64,000 bases of DNA, taken from assembly GCA_947626285.1 (NCBI GenBank), contig CANQRR010000001.1:85024-149023 (forward strand), in the 5' to 3' direction. Positions 18,000 to 28,180 of the stretch are shown piece by piece (positions within the stretch are counted from its first letter, which is position 1; each line of letters starts with the position of its first letter). Made by a program: the position numbers and the translations under genes. Under the pieces are notes generated by a model that worked only from the letters and a program-made list of their open reading frames with translations, was not told the DNA's origin and did no database searches. This DNA is from an uncultured Lachnospiraceae bacterium (GTDB lineage: Bacteria; Bacillota; Clostridia; Lachnospirales; Lachnospiraceae).

Positions 18000-18491
18000 A
18001 TGAATATCATCGTAGCAGTAGATAAGAACTGGGGCATCGGCTGCAACAATAAGCTTCTGGTCAGCATTCCGGCGGACATGAAATTTTTCCGGGAAACGAC
18101 GACCGGCAAGGTCGTGGTGATGGGGCGCAGAACGCTCGAGAGCTTCCCAAACGGTCTGCCGCTCAAGAACCGCACGAACATTGTGCTCACGAAAAACAAA
18201 GATTATCATGTAAAGGACGCGATCGTCCTTCACACGGTGGAAGAGGTGCTCGAAGAGTTGAAGAAATATGATTCAGAGGACGTCTACGTGATCGGCGGCG
18301 CCAGCGTCTACCGTCAGTTTCTGCCATACTGCGATGTGGCGCACATAACGAAGATTGATCACGTCTATCAGGCGGACGCCTACTTCCCGAATCTCGACGA
18401 GATGGAAGACTGGGTCGTCACCGCCGACAGCGACGAGCAGACCTACTTCGACCTCGAATACACTTTTGTCAAATACGAAAGACGCGGCTGA
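18000..18491 (+). CDS. folA: Dihydrofolate reductase
   Basis: 163 residues, NADPH-dependent reduction of dihydrofolate. Start MNIIVAVDKNWGIGCNNKLL at 18000, with AAAGGAG about 10 bases upstream. Visible motifs: WGIG loop, IPADMKFFRETTTGK, VVMGRRTLESF, and YVIGGASVYRQFLP with the glycine pair. The active-site acid is D26 (PADMKFF), the usual form in Gram-positives. A TGTCAT/ATGACA inverted repeat lies at 17905-17929 in the 122-base gap after thyA. Pathway coupling with thyA is clear. It converges on the HD-GYP gene with only 15 bases between stops. Confidence 0.95.
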   Translation: MNIIVAVDKNWGIGCNNKLLVSIPADMKFFRETTTGKVVVMGRRTLESFPNGLPLKNRTNIVLTKNKDYHVKDAIVLHTVEEVLEELKKYDSEDVYVIGGASVYRQFLPYCDVAHITKIDHVYQADAYFPNLDEMEDWVVTADSDEQTYFDLEYTFVKYERRG

Positions 18492-18506
18492 GCCACGCCT
18501 CATTGT

Positions 18507-21500
18507 CTATTTTTGGATTTCCGCCGCCACGGCTTCTTTCGATTCCGCGACGCTGCGCGTCACCGCATTCTTTGCCAGGTACGACGCGTAGGTCTCCTGC
18601 TCGGCAGCCGCGGCCGCCTCAAGCTCCTCGTCGGCCTCAAAACCTTCGTTGATCATCTCGATCATGATCTGCGCAAAGCGCGCGTCAAACTGCAGTCCCT
18701 TGCCGTGTTCCAGCTCGCTGCAGATTTTTTCGGTCGACAGCGGTTTGCGGTAGGTGCGCGTGGAGTGCATCGCGTCGTAGGAGTCCGCGACCGCGACAAT
18801 GCGCGCGAAGAGCGGAATGTTCTCTCCGGCGAGTCCTTCACAGTAACCTTTTCCGTCATAGCGCTCGTGATGATAGCGCGCCACCTGCGGGATCCACGGC
18901 GACTGCTCCTCAAATCCTTTCAGGATGTTGCCGCCGATCATCGGGTGCCGCTTGATGTAGGCGTACTCTTCGTCGGTCAGCTTGCCGTCCTTCGTGAGGA
19001 TCTGGTCCGGAATGCCGATCTTCCCGATGTCGTGCAGGAGCGCGCCGTAGGAGAGCTTATCCAGGTCTTCCTTTGACAGGCCGTAGCGCCGCCCGATCTC
19101 CGTCGCGTAGGCGGCGACGCGGTGCGAATGTCCGACCGTGTATTTGTCCTTCGCGTCGATGGTCTGCGCCACGATCTCGACCGTCAGGTCCGTCATCTTC
19201 CGGTAGGCTTCCTGCTGTTCGGCTATGCGCTTGCGGATGACTACCTGCCGGATCAGGACGATGAGCAGGACCAGCAGTGCGAGGATCAGCAGCCCGAGCA
19301 GAGCCCAGAGATACGGGGAGATGTGCTCGAAGAACTGCGCCTCCTTGTGGATGGGCAGCGTGACTTCCTCGCTCGGCGTGCCGTCCGCATTGTAACCCTT
19401 CAGGTGGAACACGTAGTCTCCGCCGGGCAGGTTCGTGTAGTTCACATGGTTGGCGGAGAGGTTCTTCACCTCGATCGGCTCCTCGTCAAAACCTTCCAGA
19501 TAGTACTCCAGCGTGCCGCCCTCGATCCCGTAGCTCAAAAGATCCAGGGCAAGCGTAATCCTCGGCGTGTCGGCGGGCAGGTCGATGCGCTTGCTCCCGT
19601 AGAAGATCTTGTCGGCCGCCTCGACGCTTCCGACCGCCACTTTCGGCGGGACCGTGTTATACTGAATGTGATTGATGTCAATGTAGTAGACGCCGTTGCC
19701 GGTGCAGATCAGGAGCATGCCGTCCTCGAAATGGTTCCAGGAGTTTGCCGTGATGCTGCTGGTCAGGCCGTCCCTGCGCGTCAGGATACTGTAGTTCGGG
19801 TTACCTGCGATGTAGTCCTCGCGTGAGATTCGGATCAGCCCGAACGACTTCATGAGCCAGACGCTGTCCTCGGTGAGCTTGATATCAAAGACGCTGCCGA
19901 CGCCCGCGTCGATGTTTTTGATCTGCTGGATGCCGTCGTCCGTCATCAGCGCGACCTCGGAACCGTTGCTGACCCAGAACCCGCCGACCTTGTCGTCCCA
20001 TACGATGCGCAGGATGACGCCGGACTGGAGCCCGTCGCTCACAGAGATGTTCGTCACCTCGTCGGTCTCCGGATCGATCTCGTAGATGCCGTTGCCGTCG
20101 CTGCCGGCGTAAATGTGATGGTCTTTGCCCTCCGAGATGCAGAGGATCACCTTGTTCTGGACGCCGTCCGCGTCCGTGTAGGAGCGCAGCACCTTGCCGT
20201 CGCGGATGACGGAGACTCCGCCGTTTGTCGCTGCGGCGATGTCGCCGTTTGACAGCTCAAACGCCATGCGGACCTGGTCGTGCGCCAGCCCGTCGGCCGA
20301 GGTGTAGGAGACATAGTCCTCCGTCTCCGCGTCGTAGCAGACCAGCCCGTACTCCTTGTAGGTGGAGATCCAGAGGTGCCCGGTGGAGTCGCGCATCAGA
20401 CTGCGGATGCGGATGCCTTTCATCATCTCGGTCAGGTCGTTGTCCACGCGGACTCCGTCGCGGTCCATGATCGTCAGGCCGTTGTCCGTCGCGATGTAGA
20501 GACAGCCGTCGTAGACCGCGGTGGCGTTCACCGTCTGGTCGATCAGGTCCGCCTCGTAGGCGATATGTAAGAATTTATTCTTGGTGAGCTTGATCACGCC
20601 CTTGCGCGAGGAGGCGAACCAGAGGTTCCCTTCCGTATCCTCACACATCTGACTCATGATCGTATTGCTCGACATTCCGTTGATCTTGTAAAAGACGTCG
20701 TCCTCGTCCAGGTAGCCGATGCCGTTGTCCGTGCAGATCCAGAGCTTGCCGTCGCTGTTCTGGCAGACGTCGTTCACGGTCTCGCGGTTGTCCATCGTGA
20801 GGAATTCGACCGTCGTGTTCTCCGGCGTGTAATCGTCGCCGCCCGTGCGCTGCTTAAGGCGCAGGCGCATCAGGTAGTTGCTGTCCGTCCCGATGTAGAT
20901 GGAGCCGTCCTGCGCCTGGTAGAGCCCGTAGGCGAGGTTGATCCCTGAGAGATCGCGGTCGAAGAGCACGCGCACCTCGCCGTCGATGACGACGAACATG
21001 CTCCCGGCGCCGGTGCTTCCCCAGATCACGCCGTTGTCGTCGCAGATCAGGTTCTCGATCGTCTCGCCGTCGATCGCCTCGTCGTCGACCGGTTCGAGCA
21101 GCATCTCGTCGTCGACGAAGAGCAGGCCGTTCGTGGTGCCGATGTAGATCGTGCCGTCTGAGCCCTCCGTGATGCTGCGCACGGACAGGGCGCCCGCGTC
21201 GACCGGGAGTTCGTCCGCGCTTTCAGTGATCGCGGAGAACGCTTCGTTCTCAAACAGATAGATACCGGCGTCGTTCGTCCCGATCCAGATGCGCTTTTTT
21301 GAATCCTGGAAGAGCACGCGGATGCCGGTGCGCGGCGCATTCTCGCGCAGGCTGCTCATGTTCTCGAACTCGCGGCCGTTGTAGCGGCTTAAGCCCCCGT
21401 AGCTTCCGACCCAGATATAGCCGATGTCGTCCTGCATGATGGTGTTGGCCTCGCTCGTGATCATGCCGCTGCTCTCGTCGTAGGTCGTCTCGACGTACTC

Positions 21501-21644
21501 CATGAGCCCGATCTGGCGGACTTCATTGGTCGCCTCCTCTATGGCTTCCCGCGCGGCTTCCTGGGCGTTTGCCGTGTAAGCGGAAGCGCACAGGCCGAGA
21601 CCAAGGCAAGCGAGGGCTATAAAAGTAGAAATGCGTTTGCGCAT
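18507..21644 (-). CDS. Membrane sensor: beta-propeller (Reg_prop) + Y_Y_Y domain + HD-GYP phosphodiesterase-like output
   Basis: 1045 residues. A signal peptide (MRKRISTFIALACLGLGL) starts at 21644, with GGAGAG upstream. Residues about 60-690 are many repeats of the two-component propeller type (DIGYIWVGSYGGLSRYNG, KRIWIGTNDAGIYLF). About 700-770 is a Y_Y_Y domain (YYLEGFDEEP, YTNLPGGDYVFHLKGYNADG). One helix at about 775-800 crosses the membrane, then an HD-GYP domain at 822-1000. The metal HD is H871-D872 (LLHDIGKIGIP) and HHERYDGKGY is present, but the GYP tripeptide reads GYC. It is probably a c-di-GMP-related signalling output driven by an extracellular ligand. The C-terminus is Ala/Glu-rich. 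Confidence 0.85.
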   Translation of the reverse strand: MRKRISTFIALACLGLGLCASAYTANAQEAAREAIEEATNEVRQIGLMEYVETTYDESSGMITSEANTIMQDDIGYIWVGSYGGLSRYNGREFENMSSLRENAPRTGIRVLFQDSKKRIWIGTNDAGIYLFENEAFSAITESADELPVDAGALSVRSITEGSDGTIYIGTTNGLLFVDDEMLLEPVDDEAIDGETIENLICDDNGVIWGSTGAGSMFVVIDGEVRVLFDRDLSGINLAYGLYQAQDGSIYIGTDSNYLMRLRLKQRTGGDDYTPENTTVEFLTMDNRETVNDVCQNSDGKLWICTDNGIGYLDEDDVFYKINGMSSNTIMSQMCEDTEGNLWFASSRKGVIKLTKNKFLHIAYEADLIDQTVNATAVYDGCLYIATDNGLTIMDRDGVRVDNDLTEMMKGIRIRSLMRDSTGHLWISTYKEYGLVCYDAETEDYVSYTSADGLAHDQVRMAFELSNGDIAAATNGGVSVIRDGKVLRSYTDADGVQNKVILCISEGKDHHIYAGSDGNGIYEIDPETDEVTNISVSDGLQSGVILRIVWDDKVGGFWVSNGSEVALMTDDGIQQIKNIDAGVGSVFDIKLTEDSVWLMKSFGLIRISREDYIAGNPNYSILTRRDGLTSSITANSWNHFEDGMLLICTGNGVYYIDINHIQYNTVPPKVAVGSVEAADKIFYGSKRIDLPADTPRITLALDLLSYGIEGGTLEYYLEGFDEEPIEVKNLSANHVNYTNLPGGDYVFHLKGYNADGTPSEEVTLPIHKEAQFFEHISPYLWALLGLLILALLVLLIVLIRQVVIRKRIAEQQEAYRKMTDLTVEIVAQTIDAKDKYTVGHSHRVAAYATEIGRRYGLSKEDLDKLSYGALLHDIGKIGIPDQILTKDGKLTDEEYAYIKRHPMIGGNILKGFEEQSPWIPQVARYHHERYDGKGYCEGLAGENIPLFARIVAVADSYDAMHSTRTYRKPLSTEKICSELEHGKGLQFDARFAQIMIEMINEGFEADEELEAAAAAEQETYASYLAKNAVTRSVAESKEAVAAEIQK

Positions 21645-21778
21645 AAGAATCTCTCCGTCTAATTGTTTTATCAAAGCATAGGGATGAATATAAAGATCGT
21701 CTGACAACGCCGGCATTCGCAGACGCTTGCAGTATGGCGGCCCGCGAAGGGGCATATCATGTAGTGCAAGTGTCAACC

Positions 21779-21808
21779 ATTATATCATCACCGATATCCG
21801 TTTGTAAA
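21779..21808 (-). promoter_or_regulatory. Promoter of the HD-GYP sensor gene
   Basis: TTTACA (21803-21808), 18-base spacer, TATAAT (21779-21784), ending at the pyrI stop codon; predicted leader of about 130 bases. Confidence 0.55.
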
Positions 21809-22243
21809 TCATTTCTTTGCCTTGCCGTACTTCTCCTCACAGTATTGACAGCGGTAGATCTCCTTCTCTTCATCGGCGAGGAAGAAGATGTGGTCGATCC
21901 CCTGTTCGATCGAAGTGATGCAGCGCGGATTCTTGCAGTGGATGATGTTGATGAGCTTTTTCGGGAGCGAGAGCACTTTCTTGGAGACGATCTCGCCGTC
22001 CTGGATGATGTTGACCGTGATGTTGTGGTCAATGTAGCCCAGCACGTTGAGGTCGAGCTGGTCGATCGGGCACTCCACCTTGATGATATCCTTTTTTCCC
22101 ATCTTGTTGCTGTGCGCGTTTTTGATGATCGCCACGCAGCAGTCCATCTTGTCCAGTTTCAGATAATGATAGAGGTCCATGCTCTTTCCGGCCACGATGT
22201 GGTCGAGCACGACGCCCTCATTCAGCTTTCCTACGTTTAACAT
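21809..22243 (-). CDS. pyrI: Aspartate carbamoyltransferase regulatory subunit PyrI
   Basis: 144 residues; binds nucleotide effectors and bridges PyrB catalytic trimers. The N-terminal allosteric half ([22 protein letters not shown]) binds nucleotides; the C-terminal half carries the structural zinc through C103, C108, C132 and C135. The ATG at 22243 overlaps the end of pyrB by 7 bases, so translation is coupled. Presence of PyrI implies feedback control of the enzyme protein by CTP/ATP, unlike the Bacillus enzyme. Confidence 0.95.
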   Translation of the reverse strand: MLNVGKLNEGVVLDHIVAGKSMDLYHYLKLDKMDCCVAIIKNAHSNKMGKKDIIKVECPIDQLDLNVLGYIDHNITVNIIQDGEIVSKKVLSLPKKLINIIHCKNPRCITSIEQGIDHIFFLADEEKEIYRCQYCEEKYGKAKK

Positions 22244-23163
22244 ACGCTTCCCTCCAATCCGAGCAGTGTGAGGATCAATGCCATGCGGACATACACGCCG
22301 TACTGCGCCTGCTTGAAATAGGCGGCGCGCGGGTCTTCGTCCACCTCGACCGAGATCTCGTTCACGCGCGGCAGCGGATGCAGGATCATCATGTCGGGGC
22401 CGGCAAGCTTCAGCTTTTCCTTATCTAAAATATAGAAGTCTTTCATGCGGACATAGTCCTCTTCGTTGAAGAAGCGTTCCCGCTGCACGCGCGTCATGTA
22501 CAGCAGGTCGAGCTCCGGCAGCGCGTCCTCGAGACGGACGACTTCCTTGAATTCCTGCTTGTTGCGCCGCAGCACGTCGTCTCGGATGTTGTCCGGGAGG
22601 CGCAGCTCCTCCGGGGAGATCAGCACGAAGTGGACGCCCGGGTAGCGGATCAGCGCCTGGATCAGCGAGTGGACCGTGCGCCCGAACTTCAGGTCGCCGC
22701 ACAGGCCGATCGTGAAGTTGCCGAGCCGGCCTTTCAGGGAACGGATCGTGAGCAGGTCGGTCAGCGTCTGCGTCGGGTGCTGGTGGCCGCCGTCGCCGGC
22801 GTTGATGACCGGGATGCGGGACTTCATGGATGCGATGAGGGGCGCGCCCTCCTTGGGGTGCCGCATCGCGCAGATGTCCGCGTAGCAGGAGATGACCCGG
22901 ATCGTGTCCGCGACGCTCTCGCCCTTGGCCGCGGAGCTGGAATCGGCCGAAGAAAAACCAAGTACGCTGCCCCCTAAATTCAACATTGCGGCCTCAAAAC
23001 TGAGACGGGTGCGAGTACTTGGTTCGTAAAATAAAGTAGCTAATTTTTTTCCGGCGCAGCTGTGTGCGTATTTTTCGGGATCCTTCTCGATGTCGTTCGC
23101 CAGATCAAGCAGCCGGTCCAGCTCCTCGACCGAGAGATCCAAAGGATTCATCAAATGTCTCAT
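22237..23163 (-). CDS. pyrB: Aspartate carbamoyltransferase catalytic subunit PyrB
   Basis: 308 residues; first committed step of pyrimidine synthesis, carbamoyl phosphate plus aspartate. The start at 23163 ([20 protein letters not shown]) has GAGGAGG upstream; the longer frame reads through the promoter. Motifs: [15 protein letters not shown] (carbamoyl-phosphate loop), [11 protein letters not shown] (the SxxKGE loop), [22 protein letters not shown], and [11 protein letters not shown]. No PyrR-type attenuator was recognised in the short leader, so regulation may be mainly allosteric through PyrI. Confidence 0.96.
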   Translation of the reverse strand: MRHLMNPLDLSVEELDRLLDLANDIEKDPEKYAHSCAGKKLATLFYEPSTRTRLSFEAAMLNLGGSVLGFSSADSSSAAKGESVADTIRVISCYADICAMRHPKEGAPLIASMKSRIPVINAGDGGHQHPTQTLTDLLTIRSLKGRLGNFTIGLCGDLKFGRTVHSLIQALIRYPGVHFVLISPEELRLPDNIRDDVLRRNKQEFKEVVRLEDALPELDLLYMTRVQRERFFNEEDYVRMKDFYILDKEKLKLAGPDMMILHPLPRVNEISVEVDEDPRAAYFKQAQYGVYVRMALILTLLGLEGSVC

Positions 23164-23235
23164 GGGTTCCTCCTCACTGTGCGTGCCCTGCCGTTGCCTG
23201 CTCTGTGGCCGGACAGCGCTTCCTTTTCTTCCGAT

Positions 23236-23264
23236 ATGATACAGCATCCGTTGTAGAAATTCAA
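23236..23264 (-). promoter_or_regulatory. Promoter of pyrBI
   Basis: TTGAAT (23259-23264), 17-base spacer, TATCAT (23236-23241), about 70 bases upstream of the pyrB start. Confidence 0.65.
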
Positions 23265-23283
23265 TAGAAAAGAGAAATTTTCC

Positions 23284-23312
23284 TTGCGTTTGCCGGGAAA
23301 ATAAGATATAAT
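23284..23312 (+). promoter_or_regulatory. Promoter of the BMP nucleoside importer operon
   Basis: TTGCGT (23284-23289), 17-base spacer, TATAAT (23307-23312), about 60 bases upstream of the ATG and divergent from pyrBI. Confidence 0.7.
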
Positions 23313-23374
23313 TTTTCAGACAAAACAATTAGCTCCCCGCTGGTTGTAAAAAAATAATAACGGAGGATGATACT

Positions 23375-24490
23375 ATGAAAAAGGTGAGCAAGTTTCTTTC
23401 AGTAATTCTGGCATGCGCTATGGCGCTGTCGCTCTGTGTCGTCAACGTATCTGCGGATGCGGGCGATTACAAGGTCGCGATGATCACGGACTACGGCGAC
23501 ATCACGGATCAGTCGTTCAATCAGACGACCTACGAGGCCTGCAAGGCATTCTGTGATGAGAACAGCGTAGATTTCCAGTACTACAAGCCGACCGGCGACT
23601 CTACGGCAGAGCGTGTGGCCAGCGTGGAGCAGGCGATCGCAGAAGGATATAATGTAGTGGTTATGCCGGGCTACGCGTTCGGCGAGACGGTGGTCGAAGT
23701 GGCGGATATGTACCCGGATGTGAAGTTTATCGCGCTTGACGTCTCTTCGGACGACATCCAGGGCAACACCTACGACAATGTCTTCTGCGCGGTATATCAG
23801 GAAGAGCTTTCCGGTTATATGGCAGGCTACGCGGCAGTGAAGATGGGTTATGAGCATCTCGGTTTCCTCGGCGGCATGGCTGTTCCGGCGGTTATCCGTT
23901 ACGGCTACGGTTTCGTGCAGGGCGCGAACGCTGCTGCGGCTGAGCTGGGCAACGCGGATGCCGTGACGATCGAGTATGCGTACGGCAATCAGTTCTACGG
24001 CGACGCGGACATCACGGCTGCGATGGATACCTGGTATCAGACCACGGGCGTGGAGATCGTCTTCGCCTGCGGCGGCGGCATCTACACCTCAGCAGCTGAG
24101 GCGGCTGCGAAGGTCGACGGCGGCAAGGTGATCGGTGTGGATACCGATCAGGCTCCGATCATTGACGCTTACGGTGAGGGCATGACGGTCACTTCCGCGA
24201 TGAAGGGTCTTGCCGCTACGGTCAATACACTGCTCACCGATACGGTGCTCAACGATGGTTTCGATGCGTATGCGGGACAGGTTCAGAATCTTGGCATGGT
24301 TTCCGAGAATCCGGAGGAGAACTACGTACAGCTTCCGCTCGAGAGCACGCAGTGGAACGACGGTTTCACCGAGGACGACTACAAGGCTCTTGTAGCTGCG
24401 ATGTTCAACGGCGATATCACGGTTTCCGCTGACACAGAGGCTATGCCGGAAGTCGAGATCACGGTGAACGATCAGGGCAACATCAAATAA
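23375..24490 (+). CDS. BMP-family (nucleoside-type) ABC transporter substrate-binding protein
   Basis: 371 residues, extracytoplasmic binding protein. Signal peptide through VNVSA, then DYKVAMITDYGDITDQSFNQ, the typical BMP start in which the DxSFN segment contacts the nucleoside. Further family marks: VVVMPGYAFG, YMAGYAAVKMG, FLGGMAVPAVIRYGYGF, and VIGVDTDQ. No clear lipobox cysteine. CGGAGG ribosome site. The next three genes encode the matching ATPase and permeases, with a strong hairpin in between so that the binding protein is probably made in excess. Ligand by family: purine or pyrimidine nucleosides. It is divergent from pyrBI. Confidence 0.92.
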   Translation: MKKVSKFLSVILACAMALSLCVVNVSADAGDYKVAMITDYGDITDQSFNQTTYEACKAFCDENSVDFQYYKPTGDSTAERVASVEQAIAEGYNVVVMPGYAFGETVVEVADMYPDVKFIALDVSSDDIQGNTYDNVFCAVYQEELSGYMAGYAAVKMGYEHLGFLGGMAVPAVIRYGYGFVQGANAAAAELGNADAVTIEYAYGNQFYGDADITAAMDTWYQTTGVEIVFACGGGIYTSAAEAAAKVDGGKVIGVDTDQAPIIDAYGEGMTVTSAMKGLAATVNTLLTDTVLNDGFDAYAGQVQNLGMVSENPEENYVQLPLESTQWNDGFTEDDYKALVAAMFNGDITVSADTEAMPEVEITVNDQGNIK

Positions 24491-24516
24491 TACCAAAAGA
24501 GCGTAGGTTCAGCAAA

Positions 24517-24544
24517 AGAGCGGGTCTTTGTGCCCGCTCTTTTT
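24517..24544 (+). terminator. Intercistronic terminator after the BMP binding-protein gene
   Basis: Perfect 8-bp AGAGCGGG/CCCGCTCT stem, eight-base loop, then TTTTT. It ends 24 bases before the ATPase start, so some read-through is needed for the rest of the operon. Confidence 0.8.
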
Positions 24545-24568
24545 GGAAGGAGAAGGAGGAGGCAGCAA

Positions 24569-26110
24569 TTGGAGAATTATGCCATTGAGATGCTCCACAT
24601 CACGAAACGCTTTCCCGGGATCATCGCGAACGACGATATCACCCTGCAGCTGAAAAAGGGTGAGATCCACGCGCTGCTCGGCGAGAACGGAGCCGGGAAA
24701 TCCACGCTGATGAGCGTGCTGTTCGGCCTGTATCAGCCGGAGGAGGGCGAGATCCGCAAGGACGGGCAAAAGGTGGAGATCAAAGATCCGAACGATGCCA
24801 ATGCGCTGGGGATTGGCATGGTGCACCAGCATTTTAAGCTGGTGGAATGTTTTTCGGTACTGGACAACATTATTCTCGGCGTGGAACCGACGAAGGGCGG
24901 TTTTCTGCAGAAGGGCGAGGCACGTAAAAAAGTGCTTGAACTGTCTGAAAAGTACGGGCTCGCGGTGGAGCCGGACGCGCTGATCGAGGACATCACGGTC
25001 GGTATGCAGCAGAGGACGGAGATCCTCAAGATGCTGTACCGCGACAACGAGATATTGATCTTCGACGAGCCGACGGCTGTGCTGACGCCGCAGGAGATCC
25101 AGGAGCTCATGCAGATCATGAAGAATCTGGCGGCGGAGGGAAAGAGCATTCTGTTCATCTCGCACAAGCTGGCGGAGATCATGCAGGTGTCCGACCGCTG
25201 TACGGTGCTGCGCAAGGGGAAATATGTGGGCACGGTGGAGACGAAGGACACGACGCCGGAGAAGCTTTCGGCGATGATGGTCGGACGGGACGTGAACTTT
25301 GCCGTGGAGAAGGAGGAGGCGAAGCCGGGGGAGGTCGTCCTGGACATCCAGAATATGACGGTGGCGTCCAAACGCCACAAGAACAATGCGGTGAACCATG
25401 TCTCCCTTCAGGTGCGGCGCGGCGAGATCGTCTGCATCGCAGGGATCGACGGCAACGGACAGACGGAATTCGTCTACGGACTGTCCGGTCTTGAGCCGCT
25501 GAAGGAAGGCAAGATCGTGCTGGACGGCAAGGACATCACGCACGAAAGCATACGGAAGCGCACGGTGCTCGGGATGAGCCATATTCCGGAGGACCGCCAC
25601 AAGCATGGCCTGGTGTTGGACTACACTCTGGAGGACAATCTGGTGCTTCAGCGCTATTTCGAGCCGGAGTTTACAAACGGCGCGGGGTTCTTGAAGAGAA
25701 AGGAGATCCGCTCTTACGCGGAGCGGCTGATCGATCAGTATGACGTGCGCTCCGGACAGGGGCCGGTGACGGTCGCGCGCGCGATGTCAGGCGGCAACCA
25801 GCAGAAGGCGATCGTGGCGCGGGAGATCGACCGCAATCCGGAGCTTCTGATCGCGGTGCAGCCGACGCGCGGCCTGGATGTGGGAGCGATCGAATATATT
25901 CACAAGCAGCTTGTCGCGCAGAGGGACGCGGGCAAGGGCGTGCTGCTCGTGAGTCTGGAACTGGACGAGGTGATGAACGTCTCCGACCGCATCCTCGTGA
26001 TGTACGAGGGCGAGATCGTAGGCGAGTTCAATCCGAAGACGGTGACGGTGGAGGAGCTTGGCCTGTACATGGCCGGTGCGAAGAGAAAGGAGGCGCAGCC
26101 GAATGGATAA
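24569..26110 (+). CDS. Nucleoside ABC transporter ATPase with two fused ATP-binding domains (RbsA/NupA type)
   Basis: 513 residues from a TTG at 24569, with GGAGGAGG 7 bases upstream; a longer reading frame would begin within the terminator. Domain 1: Walker [12 protein letters not shown], Walker [16 protein letters not shown]. Its signature ([12 protein letters not shown]) lacks the LSGGQ core, as in this family. Domain 2 has a degenerate Walker A ([12 protein letters not shown]) and a good signature [15 protein letters not shown], with [14 protein letters not shown] at Walker B. Such asymmetric ATPases drive sugar and nucleoside importers. It overlaps the next gene by 8 bases. Confidence 0.92.
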   Translation: MENYAIEMLHITKRFPGIIANDDITLQLKKGEIHALLGENGAGKSTLMSVLFGLYQPEEGEIRKDGQKVEIKDPNDANALGIGMVHQHFKLVECFSVLDNIILGVEPTKGGFLQKGEARKKVLELSEKYGLAVEPDALIEDITVGMQQRTEILKMLYRDNEILIFDEPTAVLTPQEIQELMQIMKNLAAEGKSILFISHKLAEIMQVSDRCTVLRKGKYVGTVETKDTTPEKLSAMMVGRDVNFAVEKEEAKPGEVVLDIQNMTVASKRHKNNAVNHVSLQVRRGEIVCIAGIDGNGQTEFVYGLSGLEPLKEGKIVLDGKDITHESIRKRTVLGMSHIPEDRHKHGLVLDYTLEDNLVLQRYFEPEFTNGAGFLKRKEIRSYAERLIDQYDVRSGQGPVTVARAMSGGNQQKAIVAREIDRNPELLIAVQPTRGLDVGAIEYIHKQLVAQRDAGKGVLLVSLELDEVMNVSDRILVMYEGEIVGEFNPKTVTVEELGLYMAGAKRKEAQPNG

Positions 26111-27227
26111 GAAAAAGAAGAGTATTTTGCGAAACAACGGACTCCAGTCGCTGGTCGCCTCGCTGGTGTGCATTCTGCTCGGACTCTTTGTCGGATTCCT
26201 GGCGCTGCTCATCATCAACGCGGGAGGCGCGTGGGGCGCGATCGTCGCGGTGACGAAGAATTTCCTGTACTATCCGAGCGTGCCGGCGCAGCTGAAATAT
26301 CTGGGCAGTACGCTGGTGAAGGCGGCGCCGCTTCTGATGTGTTCGCTGTCGGTGCTGTTCGCCTATAAGGTCGGGCTGTTCAATATCGGCGCGGCGGGAC
26401 AGTATGTAGCCGGAGCGGGCGCGTGCCTGTATCTGGCGCTCGGCCCGAAGCTGCCTTGGTATGTCTGTCTGCTCGGCGCGGTGGCGGCCGCGGCGATCGT
26501 CGGCGGTATTTCCGGCGTCCTGAAGGCGTACTGCAATGTGAATGAGGTCATCTCCTGCATCATGCTCAACTGGATCGGGCTGTACACGGTGAACATGCTG
26601 CTGACCAACGTGAAGGAGCCGACCAGTCCGTACACGGTGACGATCGGCAGCGCGAACGAGGGAGCGATCATGCCGACGCTCGGTCTGGACAAGCTGTTTT
26701 CGAACAACCGCTATGTCACGATCGCGATTCCGCTCGCGGTCGTCGCCGCGATCATTATCTGGATCCTTCTGGAAAAAACGAAGCTGGGCTATGAATTGAA
26801 GGCGACCGGTATGAACAAACACGCGGCGAAATACTGCGGCATGAAGGAAAAACGCAACATTATCCTCACAATGGTGATCGCGGGAGGACTTGCCGGGCTG
26901 GGCGCCGGATTCTTCTACCTGAGCGGTCTGGAGCAGTGGATGTGTACGCAGACGAGCGTTCCGTCGATGGGCTTCAACGGGATCGCGGCGGCGTTCCTTG
27001 GCGGCCTGAATCCGATCGGCGCGATCTTTTCCTCATATTTTATCCAGCACATCACAAACGGCGGCGCGTACGTGGACAAGAGCCTGTATTGCGCGCAGAT
27101 CTCAGATTTCATCTCCTCGATGATCATCTATCTGTGCGGTTTCGTGTTCTTCTTCAAGCTTTGTATGAACCGTTTTCTGGATAAGCGCGAAGAGCGTAAG
27201 AGCGGGCAGAAAGGAGGCGAGGCGTAA
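26103..27227 (+). CDS. Nucleoside ABC transporter permease 1 (YufP/COG4603 type)
   Basis: 374 residues. About ten hydrophobic segments; [21 protein letters not shown] is the cytoplasmic coupling loop typical of this permease class, and the N-terminus has KKKKS before the first helix. Start at 26103 overlaps the ATPase stop by 8 bases; the A of its own TAA is shared with the next ATG. One of two different permeases forming a heterodimer. Confidence 0.9.
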   Translation: MDKKKKSILRNNGLQSLVASLVCILLGLFVGFLALLIINAGGAWGAIVAVTKNFLYYPSVPAQLKYLGSTLVKAAPLLMCSLSVLFAYKVGLFNIGAAGQYVAGAGACLYLALGPKLPWYVCLLGAVAAAAIVGGISGVLKAYCNVNEVISCIMLNWIGLYTVNMLLTNVKEPTSPYTVTIGSANEGAIMPTLGLDKLFSNNRYVTIAIPLAVVAAIIIWILLEKTKLGYELKATGMNKHAAKYCGMKEKRNIILTMVIAGGLAGLGAGFFYLSGLEQWMCTQTSVPSMGFNGIAAAFLGGLNPIGAIFSSYFIQHITNGGAYVDKSLYCAQISDFISSMIIYLCGFVFFFKLCMNRFLDKREERKSGQKGGEA

Positions 27228-28168
27228 TGTTACTGCTGATCCAATACACGCTGATCTTTGCCTCGGTGCTTCTGCTTGTGGCTCTGGGCGGCTGTTTTTC
27301 GGAACACAGCGGCGTGATCAATATCGGACTTGAGGGTATCATGGTGATGGGCGCCCTGGGCGGCGCGCTGATGATGAAATACATTTCGGCGGGACTTCCC
27401 GCGGTCGTCATCATCCTTTTGGTGATCTTCGCGAGCGCGCTGGCAGGATTGGTCTACTCCCTGCTGCTGGCGGTCGCGGCCATCAATTTCAAGGCGGACC
27501 AGACGCTGGTAGGCACGGCGATGAACCTGCTCGGCACGGCGGCTGCGACGGTCATGGTGCGCGCGATCAATTCCGCGGAGAACGCGGACAACGTGTCCTC
27601 GTCAATTCAGTACATCGAGCAGAAGAAGGCGTTTCTGGTGAACATCGGAGGCTTTGAGTTCAACTGGTTCATGCTGGTCGCGGCGGTGGCGCTGGCGGTG
27701 TCCTATGTCGTTCTGTACAAAACGCGTTTCGGACTTCGACTGCAGGCGTGCGGCGAACATCCGCAGGCGGCGGACTCCGTAGGCATCAACGTCTACAAGA
27801 TGCGCTACGCGGGCGTGCTGATCTCAGGCGTGCTCGGCGGCCTGGGCGGTATCGTCTACATCACGGCAGGCGTCAGTGAGTGGAAGTTTGAAAACGGCGT
27901 GGCAGGCTTCGGCTTCCTCGCGCTCGCCGTCATGATCTTCGGTCAGTGGAAGCCGACCCGCATCGCGCTGGCGGCGTTGCTGTTCGGATTGTTCCGCGCA
28001 TTGTCGAACGTCTATTCCGGTTTCGATTTCCTGGCATCGCTGAAGATCCCGGGAAGCGTTTACAACATGCTGCCGTACATCATCTCGCTGATCGTGCTCA
28101 CGTTCACATCGAGCAAGTCGCGGGCGCCGAAAGCGGAGGGAATTCCGTACGACAAGGGGCAGAGATAG
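27227..28168 (+). CDS. Nucleoside ABC transporter permease 2 (YufQ/COG1079 type)
   Basis: 313 residues, eight or so hydrophobic helices. The conserved SEHSGVINIGLEGIMVMGA near the start and the TRFGLRLQACGEHPQAADS coupling loop are diagnostic of the COG1079 class. AAAGGAGG lies upstream and the ATG shares one base with the previous stop codon. Completes the BMP-type importer. Confidence 0.92.
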   Translation: MLLLIQYTLIFASVLLLVALGGCFSEHSGVINIGLEGIMVMGALGGALMMKYISAGLPAVVIILLVIFASALAGLVYSLLLAVAAINFKADQTLVGTAMNLLGTAAATVMVRAINSAENADNVSSSIQYIEQKKAFLVNIGGFEFNWFMLVAAVALAVSYVVLYKTRFGLRLQACGEHPQAADSVGINVYKMRYAGVLISGVLGGLGGIVYITAGVSEWKFENGVAGFGFLALAVMIFGQWKPTRIALAALLFGLFRALSNVYSGFDFLASLKIPGSVYNMLPYIISLIVLTFTSSKSRAPKAEGIPYDKGQR

Positions 28169-28180
28169 GAGGAGAGAAAC

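Noticed and set aside
23164..23328. Longer N-terminus of PyrB
   Set aside because: It crosses the pyrBI promoter; conserved PyrB begins at 23163.
23313..23374. Purine riboswitch before the BMP importer
   Set aside because: About 60 bases of leader without the conserved purine-aptamer loops.
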